Assembly: GCA_027058925.1 (NCBI GenBank)
Contig: JALTAS010000148.1
Coordinates: forward strand, 1-10,300
Direction of reading: 5' to 3'
DNA length: 10,300 bases
Source: Persephonella sp.
GTDB taxonomy: Bacteria; Aquificota; Aquificia; Aquificales; Hydrogenothermaceae
Under the pieces are notes generated by a model that saw nothing but the letters and a program-made list of their open reading frames with translations, was not told the origin of the DNA and did no database searches. Position numbers and translations under genes: made by a program. Positions 1 to 6,479 of this stretch are shown one piece after another. How positions within the stretch are numbered: the stretch's first letter is position 1; each line of letters starts with the position of its first letter.

Positions 1-157
1 GGGTGGTAAGAGTATCACCAGCCCTCAGAAAGTTTTTGACACTGCTTATACCGTCTGCCATTGAAGTCAGTATAACCGATCTGTGAGAGATGGATTTATC
101 TGAGGGAACTCTGAGCTTCCCCTTTACAGATCTTACCTTTTGAATCTCCTTTTCCAT
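1..157 (-). CDS. aroA: 3-phosphoshikimate 1-carboxyvinyltransferase (EPSP synthase), N-terminal part only
   Basis: EPSP synthase joins phosphoenolpyruvate to shikimate-3-phosphate in the cytoplasm, the sixth step of the shikimate pathway to aromatic amino acids. Only the first 52 codons are inside the window; the gene runs off the left edge. Visible are the family's N-terminal substrate-binding signature VPSDKSISHR (residues 17-26), with the Lys, Ser and Arg that contact substrate in this family, and the downstream AGDTLTT motif (46-52). The ATG at 155-157 directly follows the TAG of the upstream ATPase gene with no gap, and an AGAGGG ribosome-binding site lies about 4 nt before it, so translation is probably coupled. 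It is the last visible gene of the hemA-lptC-lptA-ATPase run. The identification rests on motifs, which are very characteristic. I cannot judge whether the rest of the gene is intact. Confidence 0.93.
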   Translation of the reverse strand, partial: MEKEIQKVRSVKGKLRVPSDKSISHRSVILTSMADGISSVKNFLRAGDTLTT

Positions 158-1084
158 CTAACCCTCTGTAAACATTAATCTGTAAAGTAAATACATAATA
201 CCTACAAGGTTTGCAATAATCAATGAGTATATAAGTATCTTCCCTTTTGTGAAATAATCTATTGAGTTCTGGTTAACGATATCCGGATTAAGAGTTTCTT
301 TTGCTGCCTCAACATTTTCAGGTTTTATTACAAAAGAACCCGTCATGAAAGCAGACATTAGAGCTCTTGAGGCAAGTATGTTTATTATTCTTGGAATTCC
401 TTTAGAATATTTGAATATCTTTCTTATGGCAGAATCTTTAAATCTTATGTTCCCTTTACCTGCAACAGCAAGTCTGTGGTAAATATACCTGAATGTTTCA
501 TCTTCTGTAAGGGGCATAAGCCTTATTTTGTTTGTTATTCTCTGATTTAGCTGTCTAAGCTGTGGTAGTTTAAGTTTCTGGTCAAGCTCTGGCTGTCCAA
601 GAAGTATAATCTGAACAAGCTTTTCATTCGCTGTCTCAAGATTTGAAAGAAGCCTAAGCTCTTCAAGGGTTTCTTCTGGTAAGTTCTGAGCTTCATCAAC
701 AATTATTAGAACCTTTTTTCCCTCTGAAACTTTATTCTCAAGAAATTCTCTGAATTTTTTAAGAAGATCATGTTTTGAATCTGCTTCAATGTGAACCCCA
801 AGATCATCAAGAACAACCTTTAAGAATTCTTCAGGTTTAAGCTTTGGTGTCAGTATTAGGGCGTATATTATGTCGTCAGAAAGGGAGCTTATAAATTTCC
901 TTATTACTGTTGTCTTTCCAGTTCCAGGTTCACCAACTATCACACAGAAACCTTCCCCATGCTTTACAACATACCGGAGCAGGTTATCTGCAATTCTGTG
1001 TGATTTTGATGGATAATAATATCTGTAATCTGGCGTTATCTTAAATGGATCTTCTTTAAGTCCAAAAAACTCTAAGTATGTCAT
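158..1084 (-). CDS. GspA/ExeA-like AAA+ ATPase with C-terminal membrane anchor
   Basis: A 308-residue AAA+ ATPase of the GspA/ExeA/MshM type. The N-terminal YLEFFGLKEDPF resembles the usual opening of ExeA-like proteins. Walker A is GEPGTGKTT (51-59), Walker B is VLIIVDEAQNL (125-135), and LLGQPEL (161-167) followed by QLNQRI (178-183) fits the sensor-1 and arginine-finger region. A single hydrophobic helix at about 282-303 would anchor it in the inner membrane. ExeA itself continues past this helix into a periplasmic peptidoglycan-binding domain; here only about five residues follow, so that domain is missing. The start ATG overlaps the lptA stop by 4 nt (ATGA), and the stop abuts the aroA start. 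Characterised relatives help assemble type II secretion or MSHA pilus machinery. The role here is unknown; lying beside lptC and lptA suggests envelope assembly, but that is inference. Confidence 0.87.
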   Translation of the reverse strand: MTYLEFFGLKEDPFKITPDYRYYYPSKSHRIADNLLRYVVKHGEGFCVIVGEPGTGKTTVIRKFISSLSDDIIYALILTPKLKPEEFLKVVLDDLGVHIEADSKHDLLKKFREFLENKVSEGKKVLIIVDEAQNLPEETLEELRLLSNLETANEKLVQIILLGQPELDQKLKLPQLRQLNQRITNKIRLMPLTEDETFRYIYHRLAVAGKGNIRFKDSAIRKIFKYSKGIPRIINILASRALMSAFMTGSFVIKPENVEAAKETLNPDIVNQNSIDYFTKGKILIYSLIIANLVGIMYLLYRLMFTEG

Positions 1085-1545
1085 TTCCCTTTACCTTTTT
1101 CTTCAGGGAAGAATATTGTTCTGACCCTTTTGTTTTTACCCTTCACCTCTGCTTTTTCTGTATCAAGGTAGTAAACTATCTCATCTCCTTCTATTATGTT
1201 ACTGTCCTGTTGAAGCTCTGCATTTCCAATAAGAACAATGAAATTTTTATCTTTAAAGTACTCAGCCTTGTCGCTTTTTCCCTTTCTGTTGCCTTTAATA
1301 AACCTGACATTCCCTAAAGCAAGGATTTTTTTTATCTGACCTTTTGTGTCAAGAAATATCCTTAAGAGATTAGATTTAAGAACAAAATCCCCTTTTTTTA
1401 CAACAACATTTCCCTTGTATATAACCATATTGTCAGTTTTCAGGTATTCTAAAGTGTCAGACTCAATAACTATAGGTTCTTTTTTATTCTCAACACTAAA
1501 AACAGTATATGAAAAGATTAAGAAAATAAGCAAAATCCTGACCAT
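1081..1545 (-). CDS. lptA: LptA-like periplasmic LPS-transport protein (OstA/LptA domain)
   Basis: A 154-residue protein of the LptA/OstA family, which forms the beta-jellyroll bridge carrying lipopolysaccharide across the periplasm. An N-terminal hydrophobic segment (about 2-17) looks like a signal peptide. The mature part has the family's repeating short-strand pattern: IESDTLEYLKTDNMVIYKGNV, then GNVRFIKGNRKGKSDKAEY (78-96), then GNAELQQDSNIIEGDEIVYY (107-126), where an element of the form G-x-A-x-L-x-Q-x-x-N-x-I-x-G-D-x-I is typical of LptA. Its length is slightly below that of E. coli LptA (185 residues). The start ATG shares one base with the lptC stop (TGATG), with AGAGGT 6 nt upstream. 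It works with LptC, the next gene upstream. No lptB is visible here, so the rest of the machine must be encoded elsewhere. Confidence 0.88.
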   Translation of the reverse strand: MVRILLIFLIFSYTVFSVENKKEPIVIESDTLEYLKTDNMVIYKGNVVVKKGDFVLKSNLLRIFLDTKGQIKKILALGNVRFIKGNRKGKSDKAEYFKDKNFIVLIGNAELQQDSNIIEGDEIVYYLDTEKAEVKGKNKRVRTIFFPEEKGKGK

Positions 1546-2057
1546 CAGGAACCTCTGTAAACAGTTTTTACATTTTCAAGTTTCAGCATTTCTTTCTTAA
1601 GATTAATAAATATATTACTGCCAAATGTTTCCATGTTACTTGAATACATTTTAACAGGTTTTGTGTTGAATGCTCTCCTTTCTTTCACAAGAATTTTAAG
1701 AATTTCTGTTTCTATAGAAAGATTCTGTGAAACTATCCTCACATTCCCTTCAAGATCAAGTATATCTTTGGCTGTATTGTATATGCCTTTATCTGAACGA
1801 ATAAAGATATTTTCCCCATTTTTCAGGTACTCAAGGTTAAATGAAGCAATTATAAATTTCCCGTCATCCTGAATAAGTTTGTCGCCTCTCAGAATATAAC
1901 TGTCTGTATCAATTCCTGATATTATAAAGTTATAAATCTCACCTTTTTTGTAGCTGATGTTTTTAAGCTCAGTTTTTTCAAAGATCTGTGATATCTGACT
2001 GAAAAGCAGAACTAAAATAAAAAAAATAACGGTGTAGGAGATTATCTTACCTTTCAC
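1545..2057 (-). CDS. lptC: LptC-like inner-membrane LPS-transport protein, GTG start
   Basis: A 170-residue bitopic protein matching the LptC layout: a short cytoplasmic N-terminus, one membrane helix (about 6-22), then a beta-rich periplasmic domain. In the family this domain takes lipopolysaccharide from the LptB2FG extractor and passes it to LptA. Supporting features are [15 protein letters not shown] (about 47-61), comparable to the G-x-D-x-x-Y-x-L-x-A/G segment of LptC, and [20 protein letters not shown] (84-103), the family's D-x-x-x-L-x-G-x-V element. Sequence conservation in LptC is low, so the call also leans on the adjacent lptA. The start is GTG at 2055-2057, inside the 3' end of hemA (11-nt overlap). 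An AAGG about 9 nt upstream is a weak ribosome-binding site, so expression probably depends on translation through hemA. Confidence 0.82.
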   Translation of the reverse strand: MKGKIISYTVIFFILVLLFSQISQIFEKTELKNISYKKGEIYNFIISGIDTDSYILRGDKLIQDDGKFIIASFNLEYLKNGENIFIRSDKGIYNTAKDILDLEGNVRIVSQNLSIETEILKILVKERRAFNTKPVKMYSSNMETFGSNIFINLKKEMLKLENVKTVYRGS

Positions 2058-3369
2058 TTTTTTTGCCTTTTTTAATAGATCTATTTTTGCTTTTTTTCCT
2101 CAGATCCCATTTTGGACTGAACATCTCCTCAAATATATCAACATAGATCTCGCTGTTTTCCTTTGTAGCTCTGTCCTTTATGTACATCGTTGGTCTGTGA
2201 AGAAGTTTATTTATTATTGCCCTCACAGCAAGATCTATATTTTCTTTTTCCTTTTCATTTAGATACGGCATATCCCTGAACAATCTTTCAAGCTGTTTTT
2301 CCCTTATTTCATCCGCGTAGTTCCTTACTTTTGCTATTACCGGACTTACATGGAGCTGTTTTAACCATCTGTCAAACTTTGCAACCTCTTCATCTATAAG
2401 GATTTTTGCAGATTCTGCTGCAATCTTTCTCTCTTCAAGATTTTTATCAACAACCATTTTGAGATCATCAATGTTGTACAGAAAAACATTCTCTATCTCA
2501 TTCACATCATCTGAAACATTTCTTGGTACTGATATATCTATAATAAAAACAGGTTTCCCCTGTCTTATTCTGTCAACCTCCTTAAAATGTTCCTTTTTTA
2601 ATATAGGCTCCTTTGCCCCCGTTGAGACTATTATGATGTCTGCCTCAGGCAGAAACTCAAACAGTTTGTTGAACCTTATGGCAGATCCACCAAACTCATC
2701 GGCAAGCTGAACAGCTTTCTCAAATGTTCTGTTTGAAACGAAGATATGTCTGACACCTGCCGAAGCGAGATGTCTTGCGGCAAGCTCTGCCATTTCCCCT
2801 GCACCAAGGAGAAGAACATTTTTATCTGAAAGATCACCAAATATCTTTTTTGCAAGTTCTATGGCAGCATAACTTATTGATACAGCCCTTTTGCTTATAC
2901 CTGTTGATGTTCTTATCTTTTTAGAAACATTCATAGCTTTATCAAAAAGCCTTGTCATAACATGTTTAACAGCTTTGCTTTCCTTTGCTTTTGTGAATGA
3001 GTCCTTAAACTGGCATACTATCTGGGGTTCCCCTATCACCATAGAATCAAGGCTTGATGAAACCTGAAATATATGTTTTATGGCATCTTTATCCCTGTAT
3101 AAAAAAATGTATTTTTTTAGATCCTCAACCTTAAGACCTGAATAAGATGAAAGGATTTTTAGAATATCAAGGTAAGATTCCTCTGGATTGTCTGAAATTC
3201 CGTATATTTCAACCCTGTTGCAGGTTGAAAGAACTGTACATTCATAAATTGATGGAATTCTGTTTATTTTTTCTAAAATTGATGAATAGCTATCTTCAGA
3301 TATTGCAAGCTTCTCCCTCACTTCAACCGGTGCAGTCTTGTAGTTAAGCCCTGTTGCGAATATTTCCAT
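2047..3369 (-). CDS. hemA: Glutamyl-tRNA reductase
   Basis: HemA reduces glutamyl-tRNA(Glu) with NADPH to glutamate-1-semialdehyde, the committed step of C5-pathway tetrapyrrole (haem, sirohaem) synthesis. The 440-residue length is normal. The catalytic domain opens with the [14 protein letters not shown] motif and carries the nucleophilic cysteine in [10 protein letters not shown] (Cys50). GEPQI (113-117) is the conserved glutamyl-binding motif, and [16 protein letters not shown] (187-202) is the NADPH-binding loop. [10 protein letters not shown] marks the start of the C-terminal dimerisation region. The C-terminus is a very basic tail (about 423-440), part of which is encoded where the gene overlaps lptC. 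The ATG at 3367-3369 has AGAGG 5 nt upstream. It is the first gene of the minus-strand run and is transcribed from the 101-bp divergent region. No other hem gene is next to it. Confidence 0.97.
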   Translation of the reverse strand: MEIFATGLNYKTAPVEVREKLAISEDSYSSILEKINRIPSIYECTVLSTCNRVEIYGISDNPEESYLDILKILSSYSGLKVEDLKKYIFLYRDKDAIKHIFQVSSSLDSMVIGEPQIVCQFKDSFTKAKESKAVKHVMTRLFDKAMNVSKKIRTSTGISKRAVSISYAAIELAKKIFGDLSDKNVLLLGAGEMAELAARHLASAGVRHIFVSNRTFEKAVQLADEFGGSAIRFNKLFEFLPEADIIIVSTGAKEPILKKEHFKEVDRIRQGKPVFIIDISVPRNVSDDVNEIENVFLYNIDDLKMVVDKNLEERKIAAESAKILIDEEVAKFDRWLKQLHVSPVIAKVRNYADEIREKQLERLFRDMPYLNEKEKENIDLAVRAIINKLLHRPTMYIKDRATKENSEIYVDIFEEMFSPKWDLRKKSKNRSIKKGKKSER

Positions 3370-3470
3370 ACATACCTCTACAAAAACAGAATTTAATATT
3401 ATATCCGTCTTAAGATATTATATATAATATGAATCTATATTATCATCAGTCAAATAATATGAGAGGATAA
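3370..3470. promoter_or_regulatory. Divergent promoter region between hemA and the LeuT-type transporter
   Basis: This is the only intergenic region in the window with visible promoter structure, and it separates two long divergent gene runs. Towards hemA (minus strand) there is a good sigma-70-type pair: TTGACT (complement of 3448-3453), 18 nt, TATTAT (complement of 3424-3429). A perfect TATAAT also lies on the minus strand at 3398-3403, but without a clear -35. Towards the transporter (plus strand) the candidates are TATATT (3436-3441) with TTAAGA (3410-3415), spaced a long 20 nt, or TATAAT (3423-3428) without a convincing -35. Ribosome-binding sites are AGAGG at 3375-3379 (minus) and AGAGGA at 3462-3467 (plus). 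The very AT-rich composition makes chance -10 matches likely, so the exact start points are uncertain. Confidence 0.6.
3396..3460. repeat. Five copies of ATATTAT/ATAATAT around a 16-bp palindrome
   Basis: The heptamer ATATTAT occurs at 3396-3402, 3415-3421 and 3437-3443, and its complement ATAATAT at 3424-3430 and 3454-3460. The copies at 3415 and 3424 form the perfect 16-bp palindrome ATATTATATATAATAT (3415-3430). The copies at 3437 and 3454 form a second inverted repeat with a 10-nt spacer. The palindrome covers the best hemA -10 element, and the second pair flanks its -35, so these could be operators shared by both directions. The region is so AT-rich that overlapping promoter elements alone could produce much of this pattern. 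Confidence 0.45.
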
Positions 3471-5012
3471 ATGACGGTAAAGAGAGAGCACTGGGGAACA
3501 CGTTTAGGATTAATACTTGCAGTTGCAGGAAATGCGATAGGTTTAGGGAATTTTTTAAGATTTCCTGTTCAGGCAGCTGATAACGGCGGTGGTGCGTTTA
3601 TGATACCCTATATGGTATCTCTTATCCTTCTTGGAATACCTCTTTTGTGGATAGAATGGGCTTTAGGAAGATTCGGAAGTAAAAAAGGACATGGAACGGC
3701 CGTTGCTGTATTTGATTACCTTTGGAAAAATCCGATTGCAAAATATATTGGTTTTTTAGGTGTTCTTATACCACTTACTGTTGTTGTTTATTATACATAT
3801 ATAGAGTCATGGACTCTACTTTACAGCTTTTTCAGTCTTATAGGAGGTCTTCCCTCAACACCCTTAACAGCTGATGTTCATGATTACCTTCAGCCTTTCA
3901 AAAATTTTCTTATTGAAAAAACAGGAGAAGGCTCTGAAGGTTTCTTACTGAATCCACCACTTGAAACATATTTATTTTTTCTCATTACACTTATTATAAA
4001 TCTTTATATACTGTACAGAGGGGTAAGCGCCGGGATAGAAAAAGTGGCAAAAATAGCCATGCCCCTTATTTTCATAATGGCGATTCTCCTTATGGTAAGG
4101 GTTTTCACACTGACTTCCCCTGAAGGAAGAAACTTTCTTGATGGCCTTGGATTCTTGTGGAACCCTGATTTTTCAGCTCTCACGAATCCTAAAGTCTGGC
4201 TGGCTGCTGCAGGTCAGGTCTTTTTCACATTGAGTGTAGGTTTTGGAGCAATACTGACATATGCTTCCTATATAAAACCTGATGATGATATTGCAATAAA
4301 TGGACTTGCAGGAGCTTCAGTTAATGAGTTCGCTGAGATAATACTGGGAGGATCAATAGCTATTGTTGCCTCTGTAATATTTTTTGGTGTTGGGGCGACA
4401 GCAACAATAGCAAGCCACGGTGCTTTTGATCTTGGTTTTATGGCTCTTCCAGCAATATTTGCAAACATACCCTACGGTCAGTTCTTCAGCTTCGTCTGGT
4501 TTCTTCTACTATTTTTTGCAGGTGTTACATCGTCCATAGCCCTGTGTCAACCTGCGATAGCATTTCTTGAGGATGAAATCGGTTTTTCAAGACAGAAATC
4601 TGTTATTCTTTTAGGGATATTTCTTTTTTTAGCCTCACATATCCCTATTTTTATAAAGGGAGCCTTAGGGGAGATAGATTTTTGGGTTGGAACGATAGGC
4701 CTTGTTGTTTTTGCCCTTTTTGAAGCTGTAATATTTTTCTGGATATACGATTCTAAAAAAGCGTGGGAAGAGATGATAAGAGATAATGACATAAAAATAC
4801 CAAAACTTTTTTATTACATAATGAAATATGTAGCCCCATCTTTTCTTATAGTAATCCTTATCTCCTGGGTTTTTGAGTATCTGCCATCTGTTTTATCAAA
4901 AACAGATATTGGTGCATGGACAGCGAGAGGCTTCCTTCTGTTTCTATCTGTCGCAGGAATAATAATAATAAAACTGGTGTGGGAGAAAAAAAATGGAAGG
5001 ACATCTTCTTAA
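3471..5012 (+). CDS. leuT: LeuT-type sodium:amino-acid symporter (SNF/NSS family)
   Basis: A 513-residue, twelve-helix inner-membrane transporter that couples sodium entry to amino-acid uptake. It appears orthologous to Aquifex aeolicus LeuT, the structural model for neurotransmitter transporters, and aligns from residue 1 with almost no gaps against my memory of that protein. The unwound helix-1 motif GNAIGLGNFLRFP (20-32) is intact. Residues matching LeuT sodium and substrate ligands are present: Asn21, Ala22, Asn27, Tyr108, Phe252, Thr253, Ser255, Asn285, Thr353 and Ser354, as are the gate pair Arg30 and Asp403. Glu289 matches LeuT Glu290, which makes bacterial members chloride-independent. 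LeuT Ile359 in the side-chain pocket is Leu358 here, so small aliphatic amino acids remain the likely substrates. An AGAGGA ribosome-binding site precedes the ATG. The 3' end overlaps a small one-helix protein gene by 20 nt. Confidence 0.96.
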   Translation: MTVKREHWGTRLGLILAVAGNAIGLGNFLRFPVQAADNGGGAFMIPYMVSLILLGIPLLWIEWALGRFGSKKGHGTAVAVFDYLWKNPIAKYIGFLGVLIPLTVVVYYTYIESWTLLYSFFSLIGGLPSTPLTADVHDYLQPFKNFLIEKTGEGSEGFLLNPPLETYLFFLITLIINLYILYRGVSAGIEKVAKIAMPLIFIMAILLMVRVFTLTSPEGRNFLDGLGFLWNPDFSALTNPKVWLAAAGQVFFTLSVGFGAILTYASYIKPDDDIAINGLAGASVNEFAEIILGGSIAIVASVIFFGVGATATIASHGAFDLGFMALPAIFANIPYGQFFSFVWFLLLFFAGVTSSIALCQPAIAFLEDEIGFSRQKSVILLGIFLFLASHIPIFIKGALGEIDFWVGTIGLVVFALFEAVIFFWIYDSKKAWEEMIRDNDIKIPKLFYYIMKYVAPSFLIVILISWVFEYLPSVLSKTDIGAWTARGFLLFLSVAGIIIIKLVWEKKNGRTSS

Positions 5013-5121
5013 TGGTTATGGAGCTTTTTTTATGGCTCTTTCATGGAGTATCGTTATAGCCCTAAACATATATTCATTTTATAAGATACTGTATAATAAA
5101 AATAAAAAACAGGAGGATTAA
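4993..5121 (+). CDS. 42-residue single-helix protein, candidate MetS-like small subunit of the NSS transporter
   Basis: A short gene overlapping the last 20 nt of the transporter in another frame. It starts at ATG 4993-4995 with GGAG at 4982-4985, 7 nt upstream. The 42-residue product has a short N-terminus (MEGHLLNGYGA), one hydrophobic helix (about 11-33) containing ALSWSIVIALNIYSFYKIL, and a charged tail rich in Lys and Asn ending QED. Some bacterial NSS transporters need a small one-helix partner: Corynebacterium glutamicum MetS for MetP, the family annotated as MetS or the methionine/alanine importer small subunit. Size, topology and position immediately after the transporter all fit. 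The stop TAA ends one base before the ndk start, and the gene's last codons contain the ndk ribosome-binding site. Homology to MetS is inferred from layout, not from an alignment. Confidence 0.78.
   Translation: MEGHLLNGYGAFFMALSWSIVIALNIYSFYKILYNKNKKQED
5111..5117 (+). promoter_or_regulatory. Strong ribosome-binding site of ndk inside the small transporter-subunit gene
   Basis: AGGAGGA lies 4 nt before the ndk ATG and also encodes the last residues (Gln-Glu-Asp) of the 42-residue protein. Translation of the small gene therefore runs through this site, so the two genes are probably translationally coupled. Confidence 0.75.
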
Positions 5122-5544
5122 ATGGCTGTAGAAAGAACATTGATGTTGATAAAACCTGATGCTGTTAAAAAAGGAGTTGAAGGTAAAATAATAGCCCACG
5201 TTCAGGAAAAGGGATTTAAACTTATAGCTCTAAAAAAATTAAAACTTTCAAAAGAGCAGGCAGGGCAGTTTTATTATGTGCATAAAGAAAGGCCTTTTTA
5301 TGACGAGCTTTGTGAGTTTATGTCTTCAGGGCCTATAGTAGCTATGGTATGGGAAGGAGAAAATGCTATAGAGAGAATAAGACAGATCATGGGGACAACA
5401 AATCCTGAAGAAGCAAAAGAAGGAACACTCAGAAAGTTGTATGGAACAAATATAGGTGAAAACGCTGTCCATGGATCAGACTCAAAAGAATCTGCAGAAT
5501 TTGAGATCCCATTTTTCTTCAGCAGGTTGGAGATAGTTGAATAA
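5122..5544 (+). CDS. ndk: Nucleoside diphosphate kinase
   Basis: Ndk transfers the gamma phosphate from ATP to other (deoxy)nucleoside diphosphates through a phosphohistidine, balancing cellular NTP and dNTP pools. The 140-residue length is normal for the family. The start ERTLMLIKPDAVKKG (4-18) is the family N-terminus. The active-site signature NAVHGSDS contains the catalytic His117, and the C-terminal EFEIPFFF (about 127-134) is also conserved. The ATG follows the stop of the small transporter-subunit gene directly and has a strong AGGAGGA site. Its 3' end overlaps the next gene's TTG start by 8 nt. It is a housekeeping gene placed between membrane-protein genes, which is common in compact Aquificota genomes and need not imply shared function. 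Ndk would supply GTP in general, but a specific link to the downstream GTPase is speculation. Confidence 0.97.
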   Translation: MAVERTLMLIKPDAVKKGVEGKIIAHVQEKGFKLIALKKLKLSKEQAGQFYYVHKERPFYDELCEFMSSGPIVAMVWEGENAIERIRQIMGTTNPEEAKEGTLRKLYGTNIGENAVHGSDSKESAEFEIPFFFSRLEIVE

Positions 5545-6037
5545 AGCTATTGACAGTTTGATTCTACTTTTAATCGGTGTAATAGCAGGTTTTAACATTT
5601 TTTTCTCTTACATTGAAGCTCCTCTTATCTTTTCACATCTTGACCACAGGCATGCTGGGGAGATAATGAACATTATCTTCCCTTACTATTTTGCATCAGG
5701 CTGGATTGTGGGAATAATTCTGTACACTCTCATAGGTATCAAATCCATTAGAGACAAACAGATTATAAAAAAGTACAAAGGGTTTGTCATCGGGGTTCTT
5801 ATATTAGTGATTACGCATATGGCTCTTCATAAAACCGTCCTTCCTATTGGAAAAAATTTAAGTGCACAGTACTACTCTGCTGTTGACAAAGGAGAAAAAA
5901 AGAAAGCATCAGAACTAAAATTAAAATTTAAAACCGTTCATGGAATATCAAGCGCGATCAATGTTTTTAACCTTATTCTTGAAATTTATCTGTTCCAGTA
6001 TTATTTCTTAAGAGTAAGGAGGCTAAAGAAAGGATAG
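5537..6037 (+). CDS. Four-helix integral membrane protein, DUF4149-like, TTG start
   Basis: A 166-residue membrane protein of unknown function with four predicted helices (about 7-27, 45-68, 80-98, 137-158). The segments GFNIFFSYIEAPLIFSHL (18-35), AGEIMNIIFPYYFASGW (40-56) and FKTVHGISSAINVFNLIL (131-148) match the pattern I know from DUF4149/TMEM205-like proteins: a helix with an aliphatic-APLIF motif, an A-G-x-x-x-x-x-x-F-P-x-Y-F block, and a late H-G-x-S-x-x-x-N block. A charged loop rich in Lys and Glu lies at about 116-132. The start is TTG at 5537-5539, overlapping the end of ndk, with GGAG 4 nt upstream; the next in-frame candidate start, a TTG at codon 8, would cut into the first helix. 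No biochemical role is established. The His-rich first loop (HLDHRHAGE) could bind a metal, but that is a guess. Confidence 0.75.
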   Translation: MNKAIDSLILLLIGVIAGFNIFFSYIEAPLIFSHLDHRHAGEIMNIIFPYYFASGWIVGIILYTLIGIKSIRDKQIIKKYKGFVIGVLILVITHMALHKTVLPIGKNLSAQYYSAVDKGEKKKASELKLKFKTVHGISSAINVFNLILEIYLFQYYFLRVRRLKKG

Positions 6038-6064
6038 ATTTTACCGAACATTTTTATATGGTTT

Positions 6065-6071
6065 GGAGGAG
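6065..6071 (+). promoter_or_regulatory. Ribosome-binding site that fixes the HAMP-protein start at 6075
   Basis: GGAGGAG lies 3 nt before the ATG at 6075-6077. An upstream in-frame TTG at 6063-6065 overlaps this site and has no ribosome-binding site of its own, so ATG 6075 is preferred and the site is untranslated. Confidence 0.8.
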
Positions 6072-6074
6072 AAT

Positions 6075-6467
6075 ATGAAAAATAACAAAAAATCTGTCCT
6101 GACAGCTATTTCATATATAGTTTTTGGGGGGTCTGTGATAGGCTCTCTTTTTGTTGGAGTTTTAGTGTATTTTCTTCTGAGTTCCTCAGCAGTAAGTAAT
6201 GCATTCTTAAAAGCAGTTTTATCAACTGTTATTATTCAGGTTGCATTTCTTATCCCTGTTTTTTTAATTAGATCCATGGTTGATAAATACATAGTTTCAA
6301 AAATAAAAGATGTGTCTAAAGCTCTTCAGGAAGTTAGTACAGGAAATCTTGATTATGAGATCAAAATTGAAGGAAATGATGAACTTACAGAACTGGCAGA
6401 ATCTTTTGAAAGAATGAGAATAAGCATGAAAACAATTATGACAAAGCTTGAAGAGGGAGAAATTTAA
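6075..6467 (+). CDS. HAMP-only membrane protein (two helices plus HAMP, no output domain)
   Basis: A 130-residue protein made of two membrane helices (about 10-35 and 46-66) joined by only about ten residues, followed by a cytoplasmic HAMP domain (about 62-118). The HAMP signature is clear: IVSKIKDVSKALQEVSTGNL (73-92), then EGNDELTELAESFERMR (99-115), where the DELTELAESF segment is the usual second HAMP helix. HAMP domains pass signals as coiled-coil rearrangements from membrane sensors to kinase, cyclase or methyl-accepting domains. Here neither a periplasmic sensor nor an output domain exists; the protein ends about twelve residues after HAMP. It probably acts through separate partners, and the downstream Roadblock and GTPase proteins are the obvious candidates. 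In Streptomyces conservons the equivalent first gene, cvnA, encodes a HAMP membrane protein with a histidine-kinase-like domain, which is absent here. It could instead be a degenerate chemoreceptor remnant. Confidence 0.85.
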   Translation: MKNNKKSVLTAISYIVFGGSVIGSLFVGVLVYFLLSSSAVSNAFLKAVLSTVIIQVAFLIPVFLIRSMVDKYIVSKIKDVSKALQEVSTGNLDYEIKIEGNDELTELAESFERMRISMKTIMTKLEEGEI

Positions 6468-6479
6468 GCGGGGAGTAAT

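Noticed and set aside
5965..6010. Possible internal promoter before the HAMP gene (TTGAAA and TATTAT)
   Set aside because: The spacing is only 14 nt, and the elements lie inside the coding sequence of the DUF4149-like protein, so a chance match in AT-rich DNA is more likely.
6063..6074. TTG start adding four residues (MEEN) to the HAMP protein
   Set aside because: The TTG overlaps GGAGGAG, which is the ribosome-binding site of the ATG at 6075, and has no site of its own.
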